Part shown: positions 27,601-34,103 of the stretch, in pieces
Position numbering within the stretch: position 1 is the stretch's first letter
Layout: each line of letters begins with the position of its first letter
Origin: Hyposmocoma kahamanoa
Lineage: Eukaryota > Arthropoda > Insecta > Lepidoptera > Cosmopterigidae
Reading direction: 5' to 3'
DNA length: 64,000 nucleotides
Assembly (NCBI RefSeq): GCF_003589595.1
Contig: NW_020654810.1
Span: 22,614,056-22,678,055 of the forward strand
Position numbers and translations under genes: made by a program
Notes under the pieces: generated by a model
Seen by the model: the letters and a program-made list of their open reading frames with translations, nothing else
Database searches by the model: none
What the model was told of the DNA's origin: nothing

Positions 27601-30600
27601 AACTTTATTAGTACATTGTGTACTAAGGACGGCAAATAAAGAATTACGAACGAGACCCTATTGGAAGCCCGAAGTCGAAGACTGAGGGCTTTTGGAGTCG
27701 AGGTCCGAAATTCCCGTACCGCCCGTGAAACATACAACGTTTTTCATCACATTTGCGAGTAAATAGTATAATTGCATGCAGGCTAACTGGACTATAATGG
27801 CCTAAATAAAACCCGCGGGCCTTTTTTCTTCACATTACAGCCATGGTCGTGTAACGGACCGAACAATTAGTTCGCAAAGTAGAATGAACTTAGGTACATT
27901 TTCCAAAACCGACATACATTTCTCGAGATTCAAAATCTATTTGACTATTTCAAGTGTAATTATAGTTTACCTGGGAAAAAAGTAATTTTAAATTTTAATT
28001 TGAACTTCTCTACAAGTGACAGGACGAACAAGTCGTGAACCTGATGGTAAGCTACACGCCTGTCCATAACAGTTGCAGTGCCACTCAGAGCTTTAAATCG
28101 CAAAGATCTTAGGGGCACTGCCACTGCACCCGTCACCCTGAGACATAAGTTGACAAGTCCCATGTGCCTGTAATTTCACCAGCACCCTTACCCTTCCAAA
28201 CCGGAACGCAGTAATGCTAACATTACTGCTTGGCGGTAGAAATAGGTAAAGTGGAATTACTTCCCTGGACGAACTCTTTACCATTTAAACCATTTAAACC
28301 ATTTATTTCCACACACATAAGATACATGAAATAAGAAGATCAGATTATTTGTATATAAAATATTTGAAAGAAGAAAAAAAAAAAAAAAAATTTAATAAGT
28401 AAGTGATTTGTGTGTGGGGGACAGTCTCAGCATTCACTGAGCGACAACAGTCACTCAGCACTGGTTTTCAGCCTGCCCCCGACCTCAGTAAATACATGTG
28501 CATTACGGGCCTGTTCCGCAAACTTAATTTAAATTAATGTAAGTTAACACTTATAATTGTAATCCATTGTATACAACTAAAAAAAAAAAAATGGTAATAA
28601 TAAATAAACATTTAAAAGAAAACAATAATTATCTAATAATAAAATCTGAAATGTTAATAAAATTAAATTAAATTCATGAATAATAATTTTACAAAGAAAT
28701 TTAAAAATTACTAATATTTTGCTTACACTAAACCAAACCAATCATTTTCCGTATATTGAAACAATAACTTCAATAACAGCTGCAACACAATGAATATAAA
28801 AGCATTTGAAATTGACGAGTAATGTTTATTGCCACAAAAAAACAAAACTAGTACAGGGGTGTCTCTTTCTGTTTGGCCAGCTCTACTTGTTTCAGTTGAT
28901 ATTTAACTGTGTATAGGGATCTTTATAATATAGGCTTTCATCAGTTAGCAAAATACGAACCTTTATCAATTATTTAAACGTATTTTTTATGATCCAGACC
29001 AGTAAGATGGCTGGTCCGGTCCGGCGAGATGACGCAGCTGGTGTGGAAGACAGACGAGCTGAAGCTCACTTTTGGCAAGAAATTCCACAAGATACCGTTG
29101 TACTTCTTCCTCTTCAACGACCTGCTTGTCATTACTAAGAAAAAGAGGTTAGTGCCACGTTCATTTCTTTTGAATTATTATAAATAAAATAATTTAAAAA
29201 ATAAAAATTATTTTCAGACAAATTTAATCCATAGCTGGTTATTTTCACAACTTAATACCTATGTTAGTAAGAAGGTAACCTGTCACAAAGTCGAATTTAT
29301 TATTAATAAACAAGTATTGATGATAATAAATAATAATAACGCACACACTCGACATAGCCCCGCACTAGGGAAACCCTGTGTCGCGGGTGCCATGGACACA
29401 CACATAGACCACCACAAATTACACCCAAACTCACGAGAGAAATACGTGTAGGCCATACAAATATTTCTCCCGGCCCGGGAATCGAACCTGGGATCTCTGC
29501 GTGGCAGTCTGGCATGGTAACCGTTCGGCCACGGAGGCAGTTCAAAATAAATTCCAATAAAAATAAGTAAATTCTCGAATATACATTGGGACTAAGAACA
29601 GACCCGTATCCGACAGGTGGACGTTGACCATTGTCCCGGTTAGTTTTAATTGGCTATAAGTTTTTTTAGCGAGGACCTGTACGTGGCGGTGGACCACTGT
29701 CCGCGGTCGCTGCTGGAGGTGTGCAGCAGCGATGGCGGGGTCGGTGGAGGCGCCGCGCCGGCAGCTAAGCACGCGTTGTTGCTGACGCTACTTGAGAACC
29801 ACGAAGGACGCACTGTCGAGATGGTGAGAAGCAATAGAGAACACTACATCAGCGTACCGATTTCATCAGTACATTGTTTATTAAGGGCGGTGAATAAGGA
29901 AGTACGAACGAGACTCTAGTAGAAGCCTTAAGTCGAAGAGTGACGGCTTTAGGAGTTTGAGGTTCGTAATTCCCGTACCAATACCAATACAATGTTTTTC
30001 ATCTCACTTGCACGTAAATAGTATCATTGCATGTAAATAAAACCCTCGGGCTTTTTTCTTCTCATTACACAACCGTAATGAGAAGAAAAAGACGCGGGTT
30101 TTTTTCTTTCTTTCGGGTCTTCTCATAGAGTCTCGTTCGTAATTCCTTATTTACCGCCCTTAATACATAATGTACTATGAATTTGATTGTCCCTCTGTTC
30201 GTAATTGTCACTTACCGCCTTACGGACACATGCGTCTTGACAAGTGTACATAGTGACCGTTCCCTCATCACGCATAAGGGCGCGTTCCCGTTACGTCGTA
30301 ACTATTTATCATTGGACGACTGTCGCGTCTAGCTTGTTCTCATATCACGGCTATATGTCGTGACTGTGTCGTGGACGTTTTTTATCGTTGAACGACTGTC
30401 GTGTCTAGCTGTTCCCACTAGGTCGTGAGAACAATTTATCGGTTCACGGCAGCCGCCTTGTTTGAAGTCACATTTTTATCGTGACGTTTCATTTACCGTC
30501 AGACGACTGTCGTGCTAGCTCTTCCCCTTGTCACGACAGTCTGTCGTCGTCACGACATAACGGGAACGCGCCCTTACCAATAGCGTCGCGACTGTTGTGA

Positions 30601-33094
30601 ACCGTGCCGTGTCCGCCAGCTGCTGTCGAGCCCCAGCGAGACCGACGCGTCGCGCTGGACGGAGGCGCTGTGTCCGCCGGCGGAGGGCGGCGAGGGCGAG
30701 GCGGTGTACGCGGGCTGGGACTGCCCGCAGGTGGCGGCCCTCTACGCCTACGCGCCCGCGCAGCCCGACGAGCTGCCGCTGGCCGAGGGCGACGTCGTCA
30801 ACGTCACCAGGAAGACCAGCGAGGGTGAGTGGACACGTGGTTTAACGGAAGACAATAATAATAGTTTAGGCCATGGGAAAGGCGAGAGTCTACAATAGAT
30901 TTCCAAAATATTTATAGCACATTTTAGAATAAAAAAAAAGACCTCAAAAGTTTGTGGAATCTTCTATCTATTCGCCAAGTTTTCAACCGATTTCAAAAAA
31001 GGAGGAGGTTCTCAATTCGACTGTACTTTCTTTTTTGAGTGTTACGCTATTACTCTATTTGTGAACCGATTTTGATGATTCTTTTTTGTTGGGAAGAGGA
31101 TATCTCACTATTGGTCCCATTTAAATTTGAAGAAAATATTCAATACTCAATACTCAATATATTTATTGCATTCATACGGTAAACATGTCTAAATTTAAAA
31201 TAATGCTACACATATGAGCCCTTTATTAGGGATAACAATAACAGCAGAGGTAGGTAGCAAGATTCCTCCTCTAAGGGTGGCAAACTAGGCGATGAATCCG
31301 GTTTCGCACACTTTGCGGTAACGGATTTCAATAAAATTTGGCAAGTGATGATAATTCCACGAGATGGTAATTCCGTCAACCTTTGAGGTCGGTTTTTTTT
31401 AATAAAAAAGTTATAATATTGAATTCGTTAACGGAAAGCGAGTGCAATCCGATAAATCGGATTCATAATTGTAATAAATAATTTGTCACCCTTAAAGGTG
31501 GAATGTTTTCTTCAAATTTGAATAAGACCTCTACTACATCCTACAAACAAACAAAAAATTCACAAATGTAATCGGAGTACTGGCATAACGTACACAAAAC
31601 ATGCAGTAATATTGAAAAATCCTCTTTTTTTTAACTAGGTTATTAATGATAATGTCTTTATTTTACCAATCACAACTCACAACGCTCACAACTAAAGATT
31701 TTATTACAATATTTTTATAAGTTGTTGTAGTTATACAATAAGTAAATTATCCTGCCTTCTAAACGAGGGGACCTGTATAGAGGCCATTGACTTACAAATA
31801 AATGGACGACGATGGAAAAAAATGTCCCAAGTCAACCTATTTAAACGTAGTGACATGTAAAGGAATATGAAAAAGCTAAAACGTTGAATTTAAATTGTAA
31901 TGTCATCGCAGTACTGTCTAATTTTGCTTGCTTCGCTGTCAGAAGAAACAAACGGAGACTAAAGCGTGAATGAGGCTCTGTATACGATTTTAACGCCCTA
32001 TAAGTTCGGACACTTTTTAGCGCGGACCCGACGTCCATATAATTGTAAGTCAATGATAGAGGCAGAAAGAATAGTAGGCAAAAAGATGTAAAACGATTGT
32101 AACCTAAAATTATTGAGCATTGCAATATACGAGGTAATATTATTAAACGAAGGAACATCGTGCATTTGAATTGAGAGGCGGTTGACTGGTGCCTAACGGT
32201 TGCACGCTCCATAGTCACGGGTTGACTGGACGGTGGCAGATGACAGCTTTAAGAGCCGACATATCTGTCTACCCTCTTGCGGATATGTCTGCTCTTGTAA
32301 TCTGCCGCCGTCCATTCACTGCCTCCGTGGCCGAACGGTTACCATGCCGGACTGCCACGCAGAGGTCCCAGGTTCGATTCCCGGGTCAGGAGAAATATTT
32401 GTATGGCCTACATTTATTTCTCTCGTGAGTTTGGGTGTAATTTGTGGTTGTCTACGTGTGTCCATGGCACCCGCGACACAGGGTATCCCTAGTGCGGGGC
32501 TATGTTGAGTGTGTACGTTATTATTCAACCCGTGACCATGGAGAAGTGGTAAGAAGCCTGAAAATAGTGATTTATTTATTTATTTATTGAGTAAGGCTTA
32601 CCAACTAAATACATATACGTTTATACAAGATACGTTAAATATTTATAAAAACGAAACATTTAAAACTAGTATTATATGCAAAAGCATTTAAATTAAAGGT
32701 ATGCACCGCATTACATAAAGGTAAATATTATTTTGGAAGCACGAGGTTATGATTAGTCTGTCTATACATATATGACTACATCAAATCAAGTTTAAATTCA
32801 ACAATTTATGTTGTAAGTACATATTAAACACTGTTAACTTCACAAGCAAACTATTTCCTGATAATCATTTAGTGAATAACCACGAAAGCCTTAAAATCTA
32901 TAAAGTAAATTAATCATGTTATTTCAGGGTGGTATTACGGCGAAAGAACACGCGACGGTGAATCCGGTTGGTTCCCGGGCAGCTACACAGTGGAAATAGC
33001 ATCAGCGCACGTTCGGGCACGGAACCTTCGACAACGGTACCGCTTGCTCGCGCTATCTGGCACTTATCTCGGACAGAAAAAACGACCAGCTTGA
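6552..33094 (+). CDS. Exn: Ephexin-type RhoGEF (DH-PH-SH3), 11 exons, 5' end missing
   Basis: Eleven exons join in frame through GT-AG junctions into 611 visible residues ending in a TGA stop. Order: a low-complexity Ser/Thr/Pro-rich N-terminal part (about 1-160), a DH domain (about 163-345, with the signature [20 protein letters not shown]), a PH domain (about 370-505, with [17 protein letters not shown]), an SH3 domain (about 526-583) and a basic tail. This order and the motif [13 protein letters not shown] are those of ephexins (vertebrate NGEF about 710 aa; Drosophila Exn). By family, the DH-PH unit exchanges GDP for GTP on Rho-class GTPases at the membrane; fly ephexin acts with Cdc42 in presynaptic homeostasis. 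No start codon is assigned: the first visible exon opens mid-codon, so at least one coding exon lies upstream or is unrecognised in 1-6550. Coordinates cover exons and introns. Confidence 0.93.
6968..7200 (+). repeat. DF-1 copy 2
   Basis: ttaaccgacttcaaaaaaag...gcgataactttagcatttg...cttttgaggtcggttttttatt. Confidence 0.85.
7497..7625. other. CpG-dense stretch in Exn intron A-B
   Basis: gaaccgcgcgcgcgccggcg and neighbouring CpGs over about 120 bp. It could be an internal promoter or simply part of the repeat shared with 4726-4785. No TATA box or start codon in a coding context was recognised. Confidence 0.35.
7876..7985 (+). mobile_element. SINE-a copy 2 (5' part)
   Basis: gaaagagttcatccggggaa...gtactgccaccttacctatttctgccgc...gttccggttttgaagg. 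Only the 5' half is present. Confidence 0.75.
7986..8747. other. Exn intron A-B, unassigned
   Basis: AT-rich. The 60-codon ORF at 8019-8201 is hydrophobic but has no family signature. Confidence 0.5.
8748..9302 (-). mobile_element. SINE-a copy 3, split by a SINE-b
   Basis: Left piece 8748-8815 (aactaacgggacgaacgagg...ggtaagcaacacg) and right piece 9232-9302 (ccataacaggcaatgccaac...aaatcgcaaagatttgagg) join as one SINE-a around the inserted SINE-b. Confidence 0.8.
8822..9231 (-). mobile_element. SINE-b copy 1 (tRNA-derived), nested in SINE-a and itself interrupted
   Basis: Tail half 8822-8925 (gccgcactagggaaaccctg...ggccata) and head half about 9137-9226 (aaatatttctcccagcccgg...gaatcgaac) are separated by about 200 bp of other sequence. 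Confidence 0.75.
9303..9968 (-). mobile_element. 5'-truncated LINE, RT C-terminal part with (TATTC)n tail
   Basis: Open frame 9968-9486 (160 aa) has LINE RT thumb/C-terminal features: [19 protein letters not shown] and [11 protein letters not shown] ... [19 protein letters not shown]. The 3' tail is the pentanucleotide repeat at 9303-9340. Inserted beside SINE-a. Confidence 0.8.
10029..10088. repeat. Perfect 28-bp hairpin
   Basis: Arms 10029-10056 and 10061-10088 are exact inverse complements (GCTATTTAAATTACAGGCAC... ) around a 4-nt loop ATAA. The right arm is the start of a SINE-a copy. Confidence 0.95.
10057..10192 (-). mobile_element. SINE-a copy 4
   Basis: ataagttgacatgtgcctgt...cgcagtaatgcgcacattac...tggcggcag...ctggacgaactctttcac. 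Its start forms the loop and right arm of the 28-bp hairpin. Confidence 0.8.
10165..10990 (+). mobile_element. LINE 3' fragment with (TTTGAC)n tail, split by a MITE
   Basis: ORF to 10545 contains [17 protein letters not shown] ... [17 protein letters not shown], a LINE RT C-terminus. The 3' UTR runs to tctttgactttgac at about 10988 and is interrupted by the 8-bp-TSD MITE at 10649-10934. Confidence 0.75.
10649..10934. mobile_element. MITE, 8-bp-TSD family M8, copy 1 (286 bp)
   Basis: Starts CATTGACTTACAAATAAATG and ends with its near-inverse (TATAATTGTAAGTCAATG). TSD TTTCCAAG at 10641-10648 and 10935-10942. Sits in a LINE 3' UTR. Confidence 0.95.
11247..11545 (-). mobile_element. SINE-a copy 5 (full length, about 300 bp)
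   Basis: T-run and ataatatcaagtgacgggacgaac at the left, then every block of the family, ending ctctttcacaaggaacctct. Best reference copy in the window. Confidence 0.85.
11935..12117 (-). mobile_element. tRNA-derived SINE between short direct repeats
   Basis: acccagccggggatcgaacc (B box on minus) and acaaacacccagacccgaga, a lepidopteran SINE type. The ends carry imperfect direct repeats ttatgggaatcgg / ttatggaaatgg followed by aacaacgacggta. Confidence 0.65.
12390..12585 (-). repeat. DF-1 copy 3
   Basis: taatctcattacagagtact...aaaaaaaccgacatcaaaag at the left; internal gagttatcgcgtaacat; right inverted end lost. Confidence 0.8.
12650..12840. repeat. Foldback sequence
   Basis: gagctaagcaagtttttcg...tttacaaaa (12679-12710) is nearly inverse to tttttgtaaatccgaataac...ttgtttagctc (12781-12812). 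Confidence 0.6.
12909..13093. mobile_element. MITE family H (185 bp)
   Basis: Arms CTGGGGGTCTACTC / GAGTAGACCCCCAG, with inner matching arms gtccgaaacaattattatca / ggcagtaattgtttcggac. Nearly the whole element folds back. Confidence 0.8.
13560..13870. repeat. Dispersed repeat family K, copy 1
   Basis: Shares gttgaatcaatcaac, aagattcctaaaatatttcacgatagaaaa and aaataaaaccagtgtc with 33622-33865 over about 300 bp. Confidence 0.75.
14051..14195 (+). CDS. Exn: Exn exon B
   Basis: Acceptor accgtatag, donor GAG/gtatgt. Residues 40-88 begin [11 protein letters not shown], continue through a Ser/Gly/Pro-rich linker and end [13 protein letters not shown]. Such Tyr-containing segments ahead of the DH domain are typical of ephexins, where N-terminal tyrosines are regulatory. 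That role is inferred here. Confidence 0.85.
14310..14415 (+). repeat. Family J repeat, copy 1
   Basis: cgggacctgtaaaggacccg, then aaaaaacaaatatacgcgat ttaaatccggaaaatagtttcatt. Confidence 0.75.
14490..14538. repeat. 48-bp segment repeated at 59737-59785
   Basis: aacaacctcccaggactata ttactaacatcataaacaac recurs almost unchanged 45 kb away. Confidence 0.85.
14535..14660 (+). mobile_element. SINE-c copy 3 (head truncated)
   Basis: Keeps the B box gtctggttcgaatccatacg and the tail gttataacaaactagtggag taatttcac. Confidence 0.75.
15053..15365 (-). mobile_element. Decayed LINE fragment (RT C-terminal part)
   Basis: Minus-strand frames read [17 protein letters not shown], then [17 protein letters not shown], then, after a frameshift, [16 protein letters not shown] ... 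WVRVHV. These are conserved blocks of a common lepidopteran LINE. Stops and shifts show it is dead. Confidence 0.75.
15366..15436 (-). mobile_element. SINE-a copy 6 (3' end only)
   Basis: tttttttttaatataatatcgaatgacgga...cgtaggcctgatggtaagct. Abuts a dead LINE. Confidence 0.75.
15939..16316 (+). mobile_element. Non-autonomous P-superfamily-like transposon with THAP remnant
   Basis: 378 bp with perfect 22-bp terminal inverted repeats (CTTAGAATAATAACGCATAG... at 15939-15960 and its complement at 16295-16316). Flanked by 8-bp duplications ACCCTATA (15931-15938 and 16317-16324). Inside, an ATG-started reading frame encodes the first part of a THAP zinc finger. TIR, 8-bp TSD and THAP together point to the P superfamily. 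Confidence 0.85.
16084..16206 (+). pseudogene. THAP-domain N-terminal remnant
   Basis: 40 codons starting [17 protein letters not shown] ... NITFH. C-x4-C near the start and the following Lys/His-rich run match the beginning of THAP domains found in P-type transposases. The rest of the domain (second CxxH, AVPTIF) is missing; the frame ends at TAA 16204-16206. Confidence 0.65.
16530..16650 (-). repeat. Family J repeat, copy 2
   Basis: caacgtttcgggactttttat near gtttgaaaaaataaaaacaa atacgcgatccgaaaaa; a mixed, decayed copy. Confidence 0.6.
16651..17582. other. Exn intron B-C, unassigned
   Basis: No element boundaries or coding signal recognised. ORFs at 16448-17204 minus are short and without motifs. 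Confidence 0.5.
17583..17695 (-). mobile_element. SINE-c copy 4 (B box damaged)
   Basis: accaacgtcttccagtaaac...cgtgccagacgctatgccaac...taagccacggaacgaact. The sequence left of 17583 diverges. Confidence 0.75.
17807..18014 (+). CDS. Exn: Exn exon C
   Basis: Acceptor gttttcag, donor CTTA/gtaagt. Residues 89-157: acidic [16 protein letters not shown], then a Pro/Ser-rich stretch, ending in [14 protein letters not shown] just before the DH domain. Confidence 0.9.
18434..18616 (+). CDS. Exn: Exn exon D, start of DH domain
   Basis: Acceptor aaacacag, donor CCAG/gtaata. Residues 158-218. The DH domain opens at [10 protein letters not shown] with the CR1-type helix [15 protein letters not shown] and later [15 protein letters not shown], as in Dbl-family exchange factors. 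Confidence 0.95.
18790..19225 (+). mobile_element. LINE RT C-terminal fragment in Exn intron D-E
   Basis: The frame [20 protein letters not shown] ... [17 protein letters not shown] ... [20 protein letters not shown] is a LINE RT C-terminus, followed by an A-rich end near 19200. It seems inserted in an older antisense LINE 3' end (18705-18790 and 19260-19365). Confidence 0.8.
19380..19590 (-). mobile_element. SINE-b copy 2, Exn intron D-E
   Basis: Tail-to-head on +: cactcaacatagccccgcac...cggcccgagaatcgatcctg...gtaaccgttcggccacgaag. B box and A box on the minus strand. Confidence 0.85.
19635..19760 (+). repeat. DF-1 copy 4 (partial)
   Basis: accgattttgacgatccttt...gagggtacctcagtagcggt...gtggcaaactaggggatgaatg. 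Confidence 0.7.
19865..20069 (+). CDS. Exn: Exn exon E, middle of DH domain
   Basis: Acceptor ttttacag, donor GAAG/gtatgc. Residues 219-286 ([19 protein letters not shown] ... [15 protein letters not shown]). Helical DH core; [10 protein letters not shown] matches the conserved YxxYCxN pattern of ephexins. Confidence 0.95.
20070..20747. other. Exn intron E-F, unassigned
   Basis: 678-nt AT-rich intron with no repeat recognised. Confidence 0.6.
20748..20916 (+). CDS. Exn: Exn exon F, DH conserved region 3
   Basis: Acceptor attgcag, donor AAT/gtgaga. Residues 287-343 carry [20 protein letters not shown], the strongest Dbl-homology signature (QRxxRxPLL). Very GC-rich, unlike the introns. The following intron is 6.5 kb and hosts the antisense LINE. 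Confidence 0.97.
20940..21135 (-). mobile_element. LINE 3'-end remnant
   Basis: Contains gtgacgctggttctcac and A/T-rich tail sequence at the left, resembling the 3' ends at 18705-19365, 28320-28560 and 62180-62342. Confidence 0.45.
21267..21752 (-). mobile_element. 5'-truncated LINE fragment with (TATTC)n tail
   Basis: ORF 21752-21414 ([19 protein letters not shown] ... [20 protein letters not shown]) is a LINE RT C-terminus. The tail atagaatagaatagaat at 21270-21287 matches the element at 9303-9968, so the two are probably the same family. Confidence 0.75.
22707..25600 (-). pseudogene. LINE ORF2: endonuclease and reverse transcriptase, with stops and a frameshift
   Basis: An APE-type endonuclease at 25600-24833 shows [20 protein letters not shown] and FIILGDFNF. 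The RT at 24077-22707 shows [31 protein letters not shown] and the catalytic [10 protein letters not shown], then a C-terminal domain. Breaks: in-frame stops at 25073-25075 and 24833-24835, a one-base frameshift near 24145 and a further stop near 24090. The remaining frame is otherwise well kept, so the insertion is fairly recent. Confidence 0.93.
26144..27098 (-). pseudogene. LINE ORF1: PHD-like zinc finger, coiled coil, C-terminal RNA-binding part
   Basis: The N-terminal part (27098-26829) has a PHD-type Cys/His pattern: CSKCDYNF ... [12 protein letters not shown] ... WRCYKCK. A frameshift near 26830-26845 passes to the second frame (26842-26144), which holds a heptad-rich coiled coil ([20 protein letters not shown]) and a C-terminal RRM-like/CTD part ([16 protein letters not shown]). 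This ORF1 layout is typical of CR1/Jockey-group LINEs, where the product binds the element RNA. Confidence 0.85.
27458..27597 (+). CDS. Exn: Exn exon G, DH-PH junction
   Basis: Acceptor atctttcag, donor GAAG/gtgaac. Residues 344-389: [18 protein letters not shown], then the linker into the PH domain. A dispersed repeat (family C) starts about 9 nt past the donor. Confidence 0.95.
27606..27860. repeat. Family C repeat, second copy
   Basis: Shares tagtacattgtgtactaagg, aattacgaacgagacccta, aattcccgtacc, gtttttcatcaca and gcgggccttttttcttc with the copy at 29866. Begins 9 nt past the donor of Exn exon G. Confidence 0.8.
28013..28282 (-). mobile_element. SINE-a copy 7
   Basis: aagtgacaggacgaacaagt...cctgatggtaag...ccctggacgaactcttta. 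Lies in Exn intron G-H. Confidence 0.85.
28313..28600 (-). mobile_element. LINE/SINE 3'-end remnant with A/T runs
   Basis: Contains cactggttttcagcctgccc and a long A-run (28373-28390). Flanked on the left by a triple repeat of accatttaa (28280-28305). Confidence 0.4.
29007..29147 (+). CDS. Exn: Exn exon H, N-terminal half of PH domain
   Basis: Acceptor is the non-obvious cagtaag/A, chosen because it alone restores Arg390 and the frame; donor AGAG/gttagt. Residues 390-436: [13 protein letters not shown] ... [17 protein letters not shown], the first PH strands and the classic FLFxDxLxxxKKK strand. Confidence 0.95.
29332..29541 (-). mobile_element. SINE-b copy 3, Exn intron H-I
   Basis: cactcgacatagccccgcac...cccgggaatcgaacctgg...ggtaaccgttcggccacgg. 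Confidence 0.88.
29670..29823 (+). CDS. Exn: Exn exon I, C-terminal half of PH domain
   Basis: Acceptor tttttttag/C, donor ATG/gtgaga. Residues 437-488: [18 protein letters not shown], a Gly/Ala-rich loop, then [16 protein letters not shown]. The loop is an insect-specific expansion within the usual PH loop (inference). Confidence 0.93.
29866..30176. repeat. Family C repeat arranged as a foldback
   Basis: gtacattgtttattaagggc...gtacgaacgagactcta (29870-29920) is inverted at 30127-30176 (tagagtctcgttcgtaattc...). A second inner pair (ttttttcttctcattac / gtaatgagaagaaaaa) meets at about 30050-30090. Lies in Exn intron I-J, starting about 42 nt past the donor. Confidence 0.8.
30275..30576. mobile_element. 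MITE family D (TAAGGGCGCG termini), 302 bp
   Basis: Terminal inverted repeats TAAGGGCGCGTTCCCGTTA / TAACGGGAACGCGCCCTTA. Possible TA target duplication. Three subterminal repeats of the form CGACTGTCGTGTCTAGCT. Ends 43 nt before Exn exon J. Confidence 0.85.
30620..30824 (+). CDS. Exn: Exn exon J, end of PH and first half of SH3
   Basis: Acceptor gtccgccag, donor GAGG/gtgagt. Residues 489-557: [17 protein letters not shown] closes the PH domain (C-terminal helix with Trp). [17 protein letters not shown] is the ALYDY-type start of SH3, with acidic RT-loop residues. Extremely GC-rich. A 302-bp MITE ends 43 nt upstream of this exon. Confidence 0.96.
30978..31405 (+). repeat. DF-1 copy 5, interrupted by a LINE 3' tail
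   Basis: Outer parts are DF-1 (accgatttcaaaaaaggagg ... cctttgaggtcggttttttt). About 31141-31265 is foreign, with caatactcaatactcaatat and tttattgcattcatacgg, a LINE-end-like insert. Confidence 0.75.
31485..31630 (-). repeat. DF-1 copy 6 (decayed)
   Basis: cacccttaaaggtggaatgt...tttcttcaaatttgaataag...gagtactggcataacgtac. Confidence 0.6.
31785..32055. mobile_element. MITE family M8, copy 2 (271 bp)
   Basis: Same termini as copy 1. TSD ATAGAGGC at 31777-31784 and 32056-32063. Lacks about 17 bp of the left subterminal region. Lies in Exn intron J-K. Confidence 0.95.
32317..32525 (+). mobile_element. SINE-b copy 4, Exn intron J-K
   Basis: tRNA-like head with A box TGGCCGAACGG (32328-32338) and B box GGTTCGATTCC (32371-32381), 32 nt apart, then body (gtgagtttgggtgtaatttg) and tail ttgagtgtgtacgttattatt. 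Pol III-type internal promoter. Confidence 0.9.
32928..33094 (+). CDS. Exn: Exn exon K, second half of SH3 and stop
   Basis: Acceptor tatttcag/GG. Residues 557-611: [20 protein letters not shown] contains the SH3 Trp pair and the GWFP motif. A basic tail ([13 protein letters not shown] ... KKRPA) ends at TGA 33092-33094. Confidence 0.96.
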
Positions 33095-33621
33095 AGTTTA
33101 TACTTGCAGTCGTTAGTTGGAGAACTTCCAACGCAAAAAACAAGTTTGTAAAGTCTTTTCGGTGAAAAGGGTTATTTGCTCTTTGCGCTTTGTTGTGAAA
33201 CTGAATTTGGTATAGTCCGCGACCAAATGATTGGCTGTAACTATTGAAAATCTACTATTTGCGGTCACTTAATTGCGGGCGAACCATAATTAGTGTCTAT
33301 TATATGTGGTGCTTAAATTTTTGCATCTCAAGTGTTCGAGTGCTAGTTTTTCGGTGCACTAAGTTTTTAAGACTATAGCGCGTATTTGGTCCGTCCAGAC
33401 ACTGCCTTATTTAGCGGTTAATTAGGCTTTAGTATTTTCGGAGCATTTTATTGTTAGACTGTTCAAATATTACGGTTCTTTACGTGTCTTAGTTTGCGAG
33501 AAGTTATGTAATATCTTGACCATAGAAATGTTGTAGGAGGCAATTGCGAAATTACGTCTTTATAATTATTAAGAGTCTGTACTACCTGAAGTGGCTTCGG
33601 TTGATTCGGCATAACAGTGAA
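33095..33621 (+). other. Exn: Probable Exn 3' UTR
   Basis: Unique-looking sequence directly after the stop, before repeat family K. Candidate polyA signals further on: AATAAA 33832-33837 and 35856-35861. The true end cannot be set from sequence. Confidence 0.45.
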
Positions 33622-33865
33622 GGTGTTGAATCAATCACTGTGGAAAATATATGTAGTAAAATTGCGGATATTTGCTGATTAGTATACCGTGTGAAAACAC
33701 GATTCCTAACACTTTTTACGATAGAAAAAAAACACAAACTTACCTCGAAATTTTACGAATCTGCTGCATTAAATAGGTACTTTACATTTAACAAATGGAT
33801 TTAATTTCGTTTGTTAAAAAATTAATTCTGAAATAAAGCCAGTGTCGCTGCCGATTCAGTACGGG
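33622..33865. repeat. Dispersed repeat family K, copy 2
   Basis: Second copy of the family at 13560. It carries the AATAAA at 33832-33837, which could serve as an Exn polyadenylation signal (inference). Confidence 0.75.
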
Positions 33866-33904
33866 AAAAAATTTTAGACTCTTAGTACAAAAATCGAACA
33901 CAAA

Positions 33905-33990
33905 GAATTCCTTCGATACGACAGGACTTGAACCTAAAACCACGCTGTACCGTAGCGTCGCTCTGCTCACTGAGCTACAGGTCGAGTCAG
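33905..33990 (-). mobile_element. tRNA-like SINE head
   Basis: On minus: gacctgtagctcagtgagca (A box), ...ttttaggttcaagtcctgtc (B box), gaaggaattctttg. No 3' trailer of a true tRNA gene, and the flank resembles other SINEs, so a SINE is preferred. Confidence 0.6.
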
Positions 33991-34020
33991 CAAGTCGACG
34001 AAAGTCTTCTATGTGTCTGT

Positions 34021-34103
34021 TATACTGCCCTCAAAACAAAAAAAGCACAACTGCTTTGTAAAGTACGCATAGTTGTACCTTTATCCATTACGAGGGCAGT
34101 ATA
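34021..34103. mobile_element. Miniature inverted-repeat element (83 bp)
   Basis: Perfect 12-bp arms TATACTGCCCTC / GAGGGCAGTATA, with an inner pair cacaactgc / gcatagttgt. TA ends suggest a Tc1/mariner-type MITE. Confidence 0.65.

Noticed and set aside
29650..29919. 89-codon ORF as a separate gene
   Set aside because: It is Exn exon I with unspliced intron on both sides.
30597..30845. Arg/Ala-rich ORF overlapping Exn exon J
   Set aside because: Wrong-frame shadow of the GC-rich exon J; the correct frame gives the SH3 domain.
33905..33990. A functional tRNA gene
   Set aside because: A and B boxes are present, but the sequence does not fold cleanly as a tRNA by eye and continues into SINE-like flanks.
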